From NCBI RefSeq assembly GCF_019375475.1, contig NZ_JAHXGQ010000006.1, positions 1-64,000 of the forward strand: DNA of 64,000 nt, read 5' to 3'. The notes beneath the pieces were generated by a model. That model saw only the letters and a list, made by a program, of their open reading frames with translations. It was not told the DNA's origin and did no database searches. A program made the translations under genes and the position numbers. Every line of letters begins with the position of its first letter. The stretch's first letter is position 1. This document shows positions 52,527-61,444 of the stretch, piece after piece. Source of the stretch: Saccharothrix obliqua. GTDB lineage: Bacteria; Actinomycetota; Actinomycetes; Mycobacteriales; Pseudonocardiaceae.

Positions 52527-53561
52527 ATGAAGGCACTGGTCAAGGCGGCCGCGGGGCCGGGGCTGTCGCTCACCGACGTCCCCGACCCGACACCCGGACC
52601 CGACGACGTGGTCGTCCGGGTGCTCCGCACCGGCATCTGCGGCACCGACCTCCACATCGACTCGTGGGACGACTGGGCCGCGCACAACATCACCGCGCCG
52701 CTGGTCGTCGGGCACGAGTTCGTCGGCGAGGTGGTCGCCACCGGTCCCGCGGTGACCGGCGTGCGGATCGGCGACCTGGTCAGCGGCGAGGGCCACCTGG
52801 TGTGCGGCACGTGCCGCAACTGCAAGGCGGGCCGCCGCCACCTGTGCGCCCACACCCGCGGCCTCGGCGTGCACAGCGACGGCGCGTTCGCCCAGTACGT
52901 CGTGCTGCCCGAGCAGAACGCGTGGGTGCACCGCGCACCCGTCGACCTGGACGTGGCCGCGATCTTCGACCCGTTCGGCAACGCCGTGCACACCGCGCTG
53001 TCGTTCCCGGTCATCGGCGAGGACGTGCTGATCACCGGCGCGGGCCCGATCGGCATCATGGCCGCCGCCGTCGCCAAGCACGCGGGCGCGCGCAACGTCG
53101 TGATCACCGACGTCAGCGGCCACCGGCTGGACATCGCGCGCAAGGTGGGCGTCGACCTCGCGCTGGACGTCACCGAGCGCACCATCGCCGACGCGCAGGC
53201 CGAGCTGGGCATGTCCGAGGGCTTCGACGTCGGCATGGAGATGTCCGGCCAACCGCAGGCGCTCCAGGACATGATCGGCAACATGGCCCACGGCGGCCGG
53301 ATCGCGATGCTCGGCCTGCCCGCCGGGCAGTTCGCCGTGGACTGGAGCAGCGTCGTGCTGAAGATGCTGCACATCAAGGGCATCTACGGCCGCGAGATGT
53401 TCGAGACCTGGTACTCGATGTCCGTGCTGCTGCAACGCGGCCTCGACCTGACACCGGTGATCACGCACCGGTTCGACTACACCGCGTACGAAGAAGCCTT
53501 CGCCACCGCCCGCGAAGGCAAGTGCGGCAAGGTCATCCTCGACTGGACGGGAGCCAACTGA
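52527..53561 (+). CDS. tdh: L-threonine 3-dehydrogenase
   Basis: A 344-residue zinc alcohol-dehydrogenase-fold enzyme that oxidises threonine to 2-amino-3-ketobutyrate. Catalytic zinc ligands are Cys38 ([10 protein letters not shown]) and the His of [10 protein letters not shown]; the structural zinc site is [15 protein letters not shown]. The NAD motif is [17 protein letters not shown] is 12 bases before the ATG. It is joined to kbl without a gap (TGAATG), making the standard threonine-degradation pair. Confidence 0.97.
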   Translation: MKALVKAAAGPGLSLTDVPDPTPGPDDVVVRVLRTGICGTDLHIDSWDDWAAHNITAPLVVGHEFVGEVVATGPAVTGVRIGDLVSGEGHLVCGTCRNCKAGRRHLCAHTRGLGVHSDGAFAQYVVLPEQNAWVHRAPVDLDVAAIFDPFGNAVHTALSFPVIGEDVLITGAGPIGIMAAAVAKHAGARNVVITDVSGHRLDIARKVGVDLALDVTERTIADAQAELGMSEGFDVGMEMSGQPQALQDMIGNMAHGGRIAMLGLPAGQFAVDWSSVVLKMLHIKGIYGREMFETWYSMSVLLQRGLDLTPVITHRFDYTAYEEAFATAREGKCGKVILDWTGAN

Positions 53562-54746
53562 ATGTACGGCGCCATGCGCGACGACCTGCGGGCCGGACTC
53601 GACGAGATCCGCGAAGCGGGCCTGTACAAGGCGGAACGGGTCATCGGGACACCCCAGAACGCGGCCGTCCGGGTGGGCGCGGGTGACGAGGTGCTGAACT
53701 TCTGCGCCAACAACTACCTGGGCCTCGCCGACCACCCGCGCTTGATCGCAGCCGCCAAGGACGCGCTCGACCGGTGGGGCTTCGGCATGGCGTCCGTGCG
53801 GTTCATCTGCGGCACCCAGGAACCGCACAAGGAGCTGGAGAAGCGCCTGTCGGAGTTCCTCGGCACCGAGGACACCATCCTCTACAGCTCCTGCTTCGAC
53901 GCCAACGGCGGCCTGTTCGAGACGCTGACCGGCCCGGAGGACGCGATCATCAGCGACGAGCTGAACCACGCGTCGATCATCGACGGCGTGCGCCTGTCCA
54001 AGGCCCGCCGCTACCGCTACAAGAACCGCGACCTGGACGACCTGGAGCGGCAGCTCAAGGACGCCGCCGACGCGCGGTACCGGCTCATCGCCACCGACGG
54101 CGTGTTCTCCATGGACGGCTACTTGGCGCCGTTGGACGACATCTGCGACCTGGCCGACCGGTACGACGCGCTGGTCATGGTGGACGACTCGCACGCCGTC
54201 GGCTTCACCGGCCCGACCGGGCGCGGCACGCCGGAGCTGTTCGGCGTGCAGGACCGGGTGGACATCGTCACCGGCACGCTCGGCAAGGCGCTCGGCGGCG
54301 CGAGCGGCGGTTACACGTCCGGGCGGGCGGAGATCGTGGCGATGCTGCGGCAGCGGTCCCGGCCGTACCTGTTCTCCAACTCGCTGGCGCCGTCCATCAC
54401 GGCCGCCTCGGTCGCGGCGCTGGACCTGCTCAGCTCGTCCGGCGAACTGCTCACCCGGCTGCGTGACAACACCCGCCTGTTCCGGCAGCGGATGACCGAC
54501 GAGGGCTTCGACCTGCTGCCCGGCGAGCACCCGATCATCCCGGTGATGATCGGCGACGCGGCGGAGGCGTCGCGGATGGCGGACCTGCTGCTGGAGCAGG
54601 GGATCTACGTGATCGGCTTCTCGTACCCGGTGGTGCCGCACGGCAAGGCGCGCATCCGGACCCAGATGTCGGCCGCCCACTCGACGGACGACGTGAACCG
54701 CGCCGTGGACGCGTTCGTGGCCGCACGCGCGTTGATGCACGGCTGA
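53562..54746 (+). CDS. kbl: Glycine C-acetyltransferase (2-amino-3-ketobutyrate CoA ligase)
   Basis: A 394-residue PLP enzyme of the alpha-oxoamine synthase family that splits 2-amino-3-ketobutyrate with CoA into glycine and acetyl-CoA. The PLP lysine is in [14 protein letters not shown], and [25 protein letters not shown] are typical. The ATG is directly after the tdh stop. Together the genes turn threonine into glycine and acetyl-CoA. Confidence 0.97.
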   Translation: MYGAMRDDLRAGLDEIREAGLYKAERVIGTPQNAAVRVGAGDEVLNFCANNYLGLADHPRLIAAAKDALDRWGFGMASVRFICGTQEPHKELEKRLSEFLGTEDTILYSSCFDANGGLFETLTGPEDAIISDELNHASIIDGVRLSKARRYRYKNRDLDDLERQLKDAADARYRLIATDGVFSMDGYLAPLDDICDLADRYDALVMVDDSHAVGFTGPTGRGTPELFGVQDRVDIVTGTLGKALGGASGGYTSGRAEIVAMLRQRSRPYLFSNSLAPSITAASVAALDLLSSSGELLTRLRDNTRLFRQRMTDEGFDLLPGEHPIIPVMIGDAAEASRMADLLLEQGIYVIGFSYPVVPHGKARIRTQMSAAHSTDDVNRAVDAFVAARALMHG

Positions 54747-54813
54747 TCCGTTCGGGGGAACCCGGTAACGACTGCCCCGGTTCGGCCCACCTCCCCGGTG
54801 AGGGGGTGTGCCC

Positions 54814-55359
54814 ATGTCCGAACCGAGGCAGTCGTCCCACGTCGAGGGCGACCGGAACCACGTCTTCCAAGGCGGGCGCGACGTGCGCGTCCGGCACGCC
54901 GGTGACAAGCACCGGCACTTCAGCTTCCGCGGCGTCGGGCTCGGGGTGCTCGCCGCCGCGCTGCTCGGCGGTGGCGGCGTGGCCGCCTACCGGGTGGTGG
55001 CGGAACCACCCGCCGGTCCGCCACCGGCCCGGGTCGCCGACGCGGTCGGCACCTGGGAGCTGGCGCCGTCCGGCAGCGTCGCCGACCTGCCGTCCAAGCT
55101 GGTGGTCGGTGCCGACGGGGCGTTCCGGCTGGACATCGCGGTGGTGTTCGACCTGCCCAACGCTCACGGCGGGCTGCCGCCGATGGAGTTGCACTGCACG
55201 GGTGAGGTGGAGGTGGCCGACGGGCGGCTCGCGTTCCAGACAACCGCCGGCCCGTGCGGCGGGATGGGCGCCTCGGTCACCGGGCGGCGGCTGGACCTGG
55301 ACCTGTCGTCGGGTGCGGACAAGCAGGTGCTGTCGCTGGTCAAGACAATGGACGGGTGA
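54814..55359 (+). CDS. Single-pass membrane protein of unknown function
   Basis: A 181-residue protein. A 38-residue polar, His/Arg-rich cytoplasmic start (FQGGRDVRVRHAGDKHRH) is followed by one membrane helix (about 42-60) and an exported beta-rich domain with two cysteines (ELHCTGE, TAGPCGGM) that could form a disulfide. The domain resembles lipocalin-like small exported domains in outline only. The ATG follows AGGGGG. It overlaps the LysR gene by GTGA. Confidence 0.72.
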   Translation: MSEPRQSSHVEGDRNHVFQGGRDVRVRHAGDKHRHFSFRGVGLGVLAAALLGGGGVAAYRVVAEPPAGPPPARVADAVGTWELAPSGSVADLPSKLVVGADGAFRLDIAVVFDLPNAHGGLPPMELHCTGEVEVADGRLAFQTTAGPCGGMGASVTGRRLDLDLSSGADKQVLSLVKTMDG

Positions 55360-56225
55360 TCGACCCCAGACGCCTGCGCGTGCTGCGCGCCCTTGCCGAC
55401 CACGGCACCGTGACCGCGGCGGCCACCGCGTTGCACCTGACGCCGTCGGCGGTGTCGCAGCAGCTCGCCGCGTTGGAGGCGGAGGTGGGGCAGGAGCTGC
55501 TGCGCAGGCGCGGGCGGCGGGTGTCGTTGACGTCGGCCGGTGAGCTGCTGGTGGGGCACGCGCACGCCGTGGCGGCCGAGTTGGAGCGGGCGCGGGCGAC
55601 GCTCGCCGGGCTCGCCGCGGGCACCGCCGGGCTGGTCGAGGTGGGCAGCTTCGCGTCCGCGATCACGCAGGTCGTGGCGCCCGCCATGGCGGCGCTGCGG
55701 TCGTCCGCGCCGGGCGTGGTGGTGCACGTGCGGGACGTGGAGGGCCACGCCTCGGTGCCGCTCCTGCTGGACGGCGAGATCGACCTGGCGATCACCGAGG
55801 AGTACCGGCCGAAGCGCGACGACGGCCGCCTCACCCGGTTCCCGCTCTACACCGAGCCGTTCGACGCCGTGCTGCCACCGGCGCACCCGCTCGCGGGCGC
55901 GGTGGCGGTGGACCTCGCGGCCCTCGCCGACGACGAGTGGGTCGCACCGCCGCCCGGCAACCCGGTCCGCGACGTGGTGGAGCTGGCGTGCGGCGGCGCG
56001 GGGTTCGCCCCGCGCATCACGCAGACGTCGAACGACTTCACCGCCATCGGCGCGCTGGTCCGCGCGGGCGCGGGCGTGGCGCTCGTGCCGCGCCGCGCGG
56101 TGCGGGGCACGCCGGTGACCGGGGCGATCCCGCTGCGCCGCGTCTTCGCCGCCGTCCGCAAGGGCGCGGAGGACCACCCGCTGGTGCGGGTGGTGTGCGC
56201 GGCGATCACCTCGGTGACGACCTAG
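55356..56225 (+). CDS. LysR family transcriptional regulator
   Basis: A 289-residue regulator. The winged HTH is at residues 1-60 (LRVLRALADHGTVTAAATALHLTPSAVSQQLAALE), and the periplasmic-binding-like effector domain follows (GLVEVGSFASAITQVVAPAMAAL). The GTG start overlaps the stop of the membrane-protein gene. The target is unknown. A tandem palindrome array lies just after the gene. Confidence 0.93.
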   Translation: MIDPRRLRVLRALADHGTVTAAATALHLTPSAVSQQLAALEAEVGQELLRRRGRRVSLTSAGELLVGHAHAVAAELERARATLAGLAAGTAGLVEVGSFASAITQVVAPAMAALRSSAPGVVVHVRDVEGHASVPLLLDGEIDLAITEEYRPKRDDGRLTRFPLYTEPFDAVLPPAHPLAGAVAVDLAALADDEWVAPPPGNPVRDVVELACGGAGFAPRITQTSNDFTAIGALVRAGAGVALVPRRAVRGTPVTGAIPLRRVFAAVRKGAEDHPLVRVVCAAITSVTT

Positions 56226-56298
56226 GTCCTCAAAGCCGGAGCACGACCCGGACCGCCCCCGCCGGCGCGGGGAGGACGGCGGTCAGGCGGAGCGCTAA

Positions 56299-56407
56299 CT
56301 ATCAGGCAGGCTCCCTGATAGATACGCGGGCCGGGCGCTATCTATCAGGGAGGCTCCCTGATAGATACGCGGGCCAGGCCCTAACTATCAGGCAGGCTCC
56401 CTGAAAG
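56299..56407. repeat. Three palindromes at exact 43-bp spacing
   Basis: The 23-bp element CTATCAGGS...CCCTGATAG starts at 56299, 56342 and 56385. The middle copy is a perfect palindrome extended to 25 bp (56341-56365); the first has one mismatch and the third has two. The spacer GATACGCGGGCC(A/G)GG is also repeated. It lies in the 279-bp gap between the convergent lysR and ptsI genes, so it may act as terminators, or be a protein-binding or REP-like element. Confidence 0.85.
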
Positions 56408-56504
56408 TTTCGCGGCGGCGACAGCCTTCAGGACACCCGCTGGGGCGGGGAAGGCGTCCGACCTCGGGTCGGCAGACCCACCACACCACCTCCGCGGGCA
56501 GGCC

Positions 56505-58136
56505 CTAGTGCGGCGCGCGGGCGGCGAGCTTCGCCGCCGCCGGGTCGGCCGCCGAGAGCGCGCCGCGAGCCGCGAGCTGGCACAGGTCGAAGCTGGTGGA
56601 CGCGAGCTTCGCGCCGACGCCGGCCAGCGCCGCGTGGTTCATGGACAGGCTGGTCACGCCCAGACCGGTGAGCACGCACGCGAGCAGCGGGTCCGCGGCG
56701 GCCTCGCCGCAGACGCCCACCGGCTTGCCCAGTTCGGTGCCCGCCTCGCCGACCATCGCGACCAGGCGCAGCAACGCCGGCTGCCACGGGTCGTTGAGCG
56801 CCGCCACGGCGCCGACCTGCCGGTCCGCCGCGAACACGTACTGCGCCAGGTCGTTGGTGCCCAGCGACACGAAGTCCACGACGGCCAGGATCTCGCGCGC
56901 GGCCAGCGCGGCGGCCGGGATCTCGACCATCACGCCGGCCCGCTCGACACCCGCCTTGCGCGCGCGTTCGACGAACCACGCCGCTTCGGCGGCGGTCGCG
57001 ACCATCGGCGCCATCACGGAGACGTCCGCGCCGGTGTCCTTCGCGGCCAGTGCGATGGCCGTGAGCTGGCGGTCCAGCACGTCCGGCCGGTCGAACGCCA
57101 CCCGCAGGCCGCGCACGCCGAGCGCCGGGTTCGGCTCGGGCTCGGGCGCGAGGAAGGCGAGCGGCTTGTCCGCGCCCGCGTCGAGGGTCCGCACCACCAC
57201 GGGCTTGCCCGCGAACGGCGCCAGCACCGCCGCGTACGCCGCGCGCTGCTCCTCCACGGTCGGCTCGGCGGTGGAGGACAGGAAGCAGAACTCGGTGCGG
57301 AACAACCCGACGCCCTCCGCACCGGCCGCCGCTGCCGCCGCCGCGTCGGCGGGTGAGCCGACGTTGCCCAGCACCTTCACCCGGTAGCCGTCGCGCAGCG
57401 CGCCGACGCCGTTCCACTCGGGCTTGCCGCCGGCGCCCGCGGCGAGCACGGTGCCGTCGGACTCCTGGACCACGCCGGTGTCGCCGTCCACGGCCAACGC
57501 GGCGACGTCCAGCGCGAGCACGCCCCGGCACGCCACGACGGCCGGGATGCCGAGCGAGCGGGCGAGGATCGCGGTGTGCGAGGTGGGCCCGCCCTCCTCG
57601 GTGACCAGCGCGAGCACCTTGGCCGGGTCGAGGCCCGCGGTGTCGGCGGGCGCGAGGTCGCGGGCGACCAGGACGCTCGGCGCGGCCAGCTCGGGCACGC
57701 CGGGCGCGGGCACGCCGAGCAGCTCGGCGATGATCCGGTCCCGCACGTCGCGGACGTCGCGGGCGCGCTCGGCCATGTACCCGCCGGCGGCTTCGAGCGC
57801 GGTGATGAACCCGGCGGCGGCCTCGTGCACGGCACGCGCGGCGGGCAGTTCGCGGTCCGCGACGAACTTCTCGGCCTGCGCGAGCAGCGCCGGGTCGGCG
57901 GCCATGGCGGCGGTGGTCTCCAGAACGGCCTTCGCGTCGCCGGTCGCCTGCGCGGCGCGGGCGAACAGCCGCTCGGCGACGGCGTCGGCGGCGGGCCGGA
58001 CGCGGGCCGCCTCGGCGGCCGGGTCGGCGGGCGCGGGCGTGGCCGGGGGTTCGCCCAGCGGTTCGGCCACCCGCACCACGGGCCCGGCGGCCCGACCTGA
58101 ACTGACACCGACACCGCTCAGCCGCGCGCTCGACAT
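56505..58136 (-). CDS. ptsI: PTS enzyme I (phosphoenolpyruvate-protein phosphotransferase)
   Basis: A 543-residue enzyme that takes phosphate from PEP and passes it to HPr for sugar uptake. The phospho-His is His187 in GGPTSHTAILARS; the PEP-binding barrel has FRTEFCFL, VVRTLDAGADKPL and the late Cys in VGVCGEAAA. The ATG at 58136 has a -10 box (TATGGT) seven bases upstream and no Shine-Dalgarno, and a DasR-type operator covers both. This is expected for PTS genes used in N-acetylglucosamine uptake. No ptsH was seen next to it. Confidence 0.97.
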   Translation of the reverse strand: MSSARLSGVGVSSGRAAGPVVRVAEPLGEPPATPAPADPAAEAARVRPAADAVAERLFARAAQATGDAKAVLETTAAMAADPALLAQAEKFVADRELPAARAVHEAAAGFITALEAAGGYMAERARDVRDVRDRIIAELLGVPAPGVPELAAPSVLVARDLAPADTAGLDPAKVLALVTEEGGPTSHTAILARSLGIPAVVACRGVLALDVAALAVDGDTGVVQESDGTVLAAGAGGKPEWNGVGALRDGYRVKVLGNVGSPADAAAAAAAGAEGVGLFRTEFCFLSSTAEPTVEEQRAAYAAVLAPFAGKPVVVRTLDAGADKPLAFLAPEPEPNPALGVRGLRVAFDRPDVLDRQLTAIALAAKDTGADVSVMAPMVATAAEAAWFVERARKAGVERAGVMVEIPAAALAAREILAVVDFVSLGTNDLAQYVFAADRQVGAVAALNDPWQPALLRLVAMVGEAGTELGKPVGVCGEAAADPLLACVLTGLGVTSLSMNHAALAGVGAKLASTSFDLCQLAARGALSAADPAAAKLAARAPH

Positions 58137-58149
58137 GGTCTAGACCATA
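58134..58149. promoter_or_regulatory. DasR-type operator (dre) over the ptsI start
   Basis: TGGTCTAGACCA (58136-58147), extended to the palindrome ATGGTCTAGACCAT (58135-58148), matches the core of the DasR site known from Streptomyces, ACTGGTCTAGACCACT. It overlaps the -10 box and the first base of the ptsI ATG. Confidence 0.8.
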
Positions 58150-58245
58150 CCCTTCGGGTCGACGGGACGTGAACAGCCAACGCCACCACCCGCCGTTCCG
58201 CTACCGCAAACCCCGAGCGCCACCGACCCGGGGCGCGGCAAGCGA

Positions 58246-59775
58246 TCACTGGGCCCGCGTGTACACGACTTCGGCGATCTCCGACCGGTTGTTCCGCCCG
58301 CTGCCCGCCAGCTTGGTCACCCACAGCAGCACGTGCTGCGTCGCCTCGTGCTCGTTGACCTGGATCTGCGTCTGCCCCGCGGACAGGGTGGCGTTCGCGA
58401 TCACCTTGGTCTCCTCCAGCGGCGCGCCCTCGGAGGCCGCCACGCGCACCTCGACCACCGTGCCCTCGCTGGGCGAGGTGACCGTCACCGAGGCCAGCTT
58501 CACCGGTTCGGCGAACGACGCCATCAGCCCGATGCCGGGCTTGAGCGCCGGGAACGGCTCGAAGTAGTTCTCCGTCTGCCACACCGTGGTCGGGTTGTTG
58601 TCCACGGCCCGGCTGGCGCGGTTGGCGTTGTCCGGCTGGTTGGTCACGTCGTACACGCCCACCGACCCCGGCTGCACGGGACCGGCCGGTGTCGGCGCGG
58701 GCGGCGCGGGCTTGCCGGAGTCGGGTTGCGCGGACTGGCCGATCACGACGGTCGGGCCGCCGCCCTTGGTCGGCTCGTCGCTGAAGAAGCTCACGATCTG
58801 CACGCCCAGCCACACGACCACGGCCAGCGTCGCCACGGCCAGCACGGCGACGCTGATCATCAGCTTCCGCTTGCGCTCCTTGTCGCGCACGGGCCGCCGG
58901 GTCGTCCACACGGCACCGTCGTCGCTGTCGTCGTCGTCCGGCACGGGCTGGATCAACGCCGTCTTCGCCTCGGACTCCGCGATCCGGTCCAACACCTGGA
59001 GGATCGCCGCGGACGTCCGGATGCCGCCGACGCTGGTGTCCTCCAGCGACCCCACCGCGACCGACGACAGCTCGTGCGGCACGTACGGGTGCAACGCGCT
59101 GGGCGCGATCACCGCGCCGTCCGGCCCGGTCGGCGCGGCGGGCACGCCGTCCGGTCCGCCCGGCAACGGCCACCGACCGGTGAGCAGCAGGTACAGGATC
59201 GCGCCGAGACCCTTGACGTCGTCGCGCGCGATCGCGTCCGGCCGGGGACCGGGGAACGCGAGCCGCAACCGCCCGTCCGGCGTCACCCGGATGCGCTGCG
59301 GGTGGTCCGCGCCGAGCACCAGGCCCGCGTGGTGCGCGCCCTCGATCGCCGCGCCCAGCGGTTCCAGCAGCTTGGTCGCCGCGCCGGCCGGCAGCGGCCC
59401 CTCGGCGACCAGGTCCACCAGGTCGGTGCCCTGCGTCCACTCGGCGACGACCAGGCCGAGGATGCCCTCGTCGAACCGGATGCCGGCACCCGGCGTCAGC
59501 ACGTCGATCACCCTGGCCACGCCGGGGTGCGTGAAGCTCGCCGCGTGCATGGCGCGCTCGACGGTGCGCTTGGCGCGGGCGAGCGCCGCGTGGTCGGTCG
59601 GGTTGCCGACCAGGACGGTGAGCGCCACGTCCCGGTTGAGCTGGCCGTCGCGCCCGCGCCAGAGGTGCGCGGCACAACGCCGGTCGATCCCGGACCGGGC
59701 CAGCAGCCGGTACCGGCCGTCGCCGATCACCCCGCCGGGCACCAGCGAGGTGTTCTGGATCGGGCCGCCGCTCAC
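58246..59775 (-). CDS. MurJ-associated pseudokinase with single membrane helix
   Basis: A 509-residue protein. The N-terminal domain (about 17-270) resembles a Ser/Thr kinase, but the usual Lys strand reads VALTVLVG, and no HRD Asp or DFG motif is present (LAFPGP), so it should be inactive. A membrane helix (about 310-330) follows a basic stretch, then a Pro-rich linker and an exported beta-sandwich (about 365-509, discoidin-like layout NRASRAVDNNPTTVWQT). It matches the C-terminal half of M. tuberculosis MviN (Rv3910), where the pseudokinase is fused to MurJ and binds FhaA when phosphorylated. Confidence 0.88.
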   Translation of the reverse strand: MSGGPIQNTSLVPGGVIGDGRYRLLARSGIDRRCAAHLWRGRDGQLNRDVALTVLVGNPTDHAALARAKRTVERAMHAASFTHPGVARVIDVLTPGAGIRFDEGILGLVVAEWTQGTDLVDLVAEGPLPAGAATKLLEPLGAAIEGAHHAGLVLGADHPQRIRVTPDGRLRLAFPGPRPDAIARDDVKGLGAILYLLLTGRWPLPGGPDGVPAAPTGPDGAVIAPSALHPYVPHELSSVAVGSLEDTSVGGIRTSAAILQVLDRIAESEAKTALIQPVPDDDDSDDGAVWTTRRPVRDKERKRKLMISVAVLAVATLAVVVWLGVQIVSFFSDEPTKGGGPTVVIGQSAQPDSGKPAPPAPTPAGPVQPGSVGVYDVTNQPDNANRASRAVDNNPTTVWQTENYFEPFPALKPGIGLMASFAEPVKLASVTVTSPSEGTVVEVRVAASEGAPLEETKVIANATLSAGQTQIQVNEHEATQHVLLWVTKLAGSGRNNRSEIAEVVYTRAQ

Positions 59776-59812
59776 GCGCCCGAGCGTACGGGAATCGGCC
59801 CGCGGGGCGCGG

Positions 59813-61444
59813 TCATCGCCGCCGCGCCAGACGCATGATCTTGTTCATCGCTGGTGCCACCTCGGGGACGCGGAACAGGGCGAGCAGGGCGAAACTGGCC
59901 GGCAGGCCCACCACCGTGAGCACCACCAGCTCCACCCAGGCCGTGGCGACCGGTCCCTCCGGACCCAGGACGCGGACGGCGAGCCACGCGGCGCCGGCCG
60001 CGACCGCGAAGCCGATGGCCGAGGCCACCACGGTCAGGCAGATCGTCCACGCCGTGTACCCCGTGCGCAGGCGTCCCAACCGCACCCTCAGCCACACCTG
60101 CCCGACGAGCGCGCCGACGACGAAGCTCAACGACATCGCGATGGACACGCCCACCGCGAGCTTCTCGCGCGGCGCGAACTCCAGGAACCCGTACAGCAGC
60201 GCGATCCGCACCACCACGATGACCCCCTGGATCAACGTGGGCGTCCGGGCGTCCTTCAACGCGTAGAACACGCGGAGCTGGAGCAGCGTGACCGCGTACG
60301 GCACCAACCCGAACGCGGACAACGCGAGCGCCGTGCCCATCCGCTCGCCGCCCGCGATCCCGGACTCGCCGTGCGAGAAGACCGCCAGCCCGATCGCCAC
60401 GCCGGCGACCGTCATCAACGCGCTGAACGGCATCAGCAGGATCGCCGACATCCGGTTGCCGAACGACAGGTCGCCCACCAGCGCGCCGGTGTCGTCGGCC
60501 GCCGCGGCACGCGACATCTTCGGCATCAACGCGGTCAGCAGCGACACGCCCAGCACGCCGTACGGCACCTGCGCGACCAGCCACTGGTAGTTGTACGCGG
60601 TCAGCGCGCCCTCGGCGTTGAGCGCGACGCGGGTCAGGATCGCCATGCTCACCAGGCCCAGCGCCACGTACAGCAGCACCCAGAACGCGAGCCCGCCGAA
60701 CTCGGCGAGCCGCCGGTCCCAGCCCCACCGCCAGCGGAACCGCAGGCCGGTGCGCCGCATCGCCGGCAGCAGCACGGCCGCCTGCACGGCCACGCCGAGC
60801 ATCGTGCCCAGGCCGAGCACCAGCAGCTTCGGCTCGCCCATCCGCACCGGGTCCAGCGAGATCTCGCCCGGCATCAGCCAGTACACGACCAGCGTGATGA
60901 TCACGACCACGTTGTTCAGCACCGGTGCCCACGTGGGCAGTCCGAACACGTGGCGGGCGTTGAGGATCGCGCCGAGCAGCGCCGACAGGCCGTAGAACAC
61001 GATCCCCGGCAGCACGAGGTAGGCGAACGCCGTCACCAGCTCCGGGTTGGCCTGGTCCGAGCCCTTGGTGAACATCGCGGTCAGCAGCGGCGCGCACGCG
61101 ACGGCGATGACCGTGCCGACGCCGAGCACCACGGTCGCCATGGTGATCAGCCACTGCGCGTACGACTCGCCGCCGTCGCCGTCCTCCTTCTCGGCACGCA
61201 CCAGCAAGGGAATCGCGACGGACGTGAGGACGCCGCCGAGCAGCAGCTCGTTGATCATCGTCGGCAGCGTGGTGGCCGCCTGGTACGAGTCGTTGAGGGT
61301 TTTCGCGCCGATGATCGTGATCAGCAACAGCTTGGACAGCAGGCCCGAGACCCGGCTGACGATCGTGGCGATCGCCATCGAGCCGGAGGCACGCGCCACC
61401 GACGGGGGCTTCCGCTGCTCGGTCACCGTGGACGTTCCGCTCAA
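59813..61444 (-). CDS. murJ: Lipid II flippase MurJ
   Basis: A 543-residue MOP-family transporter with 14 or so membrane segments that moves lipid II to the outside of the membrane. The start MAIATIVSRVSGLLSKLLL and Arg-containing LLLGGVLTSVAIPLLVRAEKE are typical. The TTG at 61444 overlaps the upstream stop as TTGA; a GTG six codons later is also possible. It is separate from the pseudokinase gene (37 bp apart) and not fused as in mycobacteria. Confidence 0.95.
   Translation of the reverse strand: MSGTSTVTEQRKPPSVARASGSMAIATIVSRVSGLLSKLLLITIIGAKTLNDSYQAATTLPTMINELLLGGVLTSVAIPLLVRAEKEDGDGGESYAQWLITMATVVLGVGTVIAVACAPLLTAMFTKGSDQANPELVTAFAYLVLPGIVFYGLSALLGAILNARHVFGLPTWAPVLNNVVVIITLVVYWLMPGEISLDPVRMGEPKLLVLGLGTMLGVAVQAAVLLPAMRRTGLRFRWRWGWDRRLAEFGGLAFWVLLYVALGLVSMAILTRVALNAEGALTAYNYQWLVAQVPYGVLGVSLLTALMPKMSRAAAADDTGALVGDLSFGNRMSAILLMPFSALMTVAGVAIGLAVFSHGESGIAGGERMGTALALSAFGLVPYAVTLLQLRVFYALKDARTPTLIQGVIVVVRIALLYGFLEFAPREKLAVGVSIAMSLSFVVGALVGQVWLRVRLGRLRTGYTAWTICLTVVASAIGFAVAAGAAWLAVRVLGPEGPVATAWVELVVLTVVGLPASFALLALFRVPEVAPAMNKIMRLARRR

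Noticed and set aside
56299-56407. CRISPR array
   Set aside because: The spacers are themselves repeats, there are only three units, the units are palindromic throughout and no cas gene is near.
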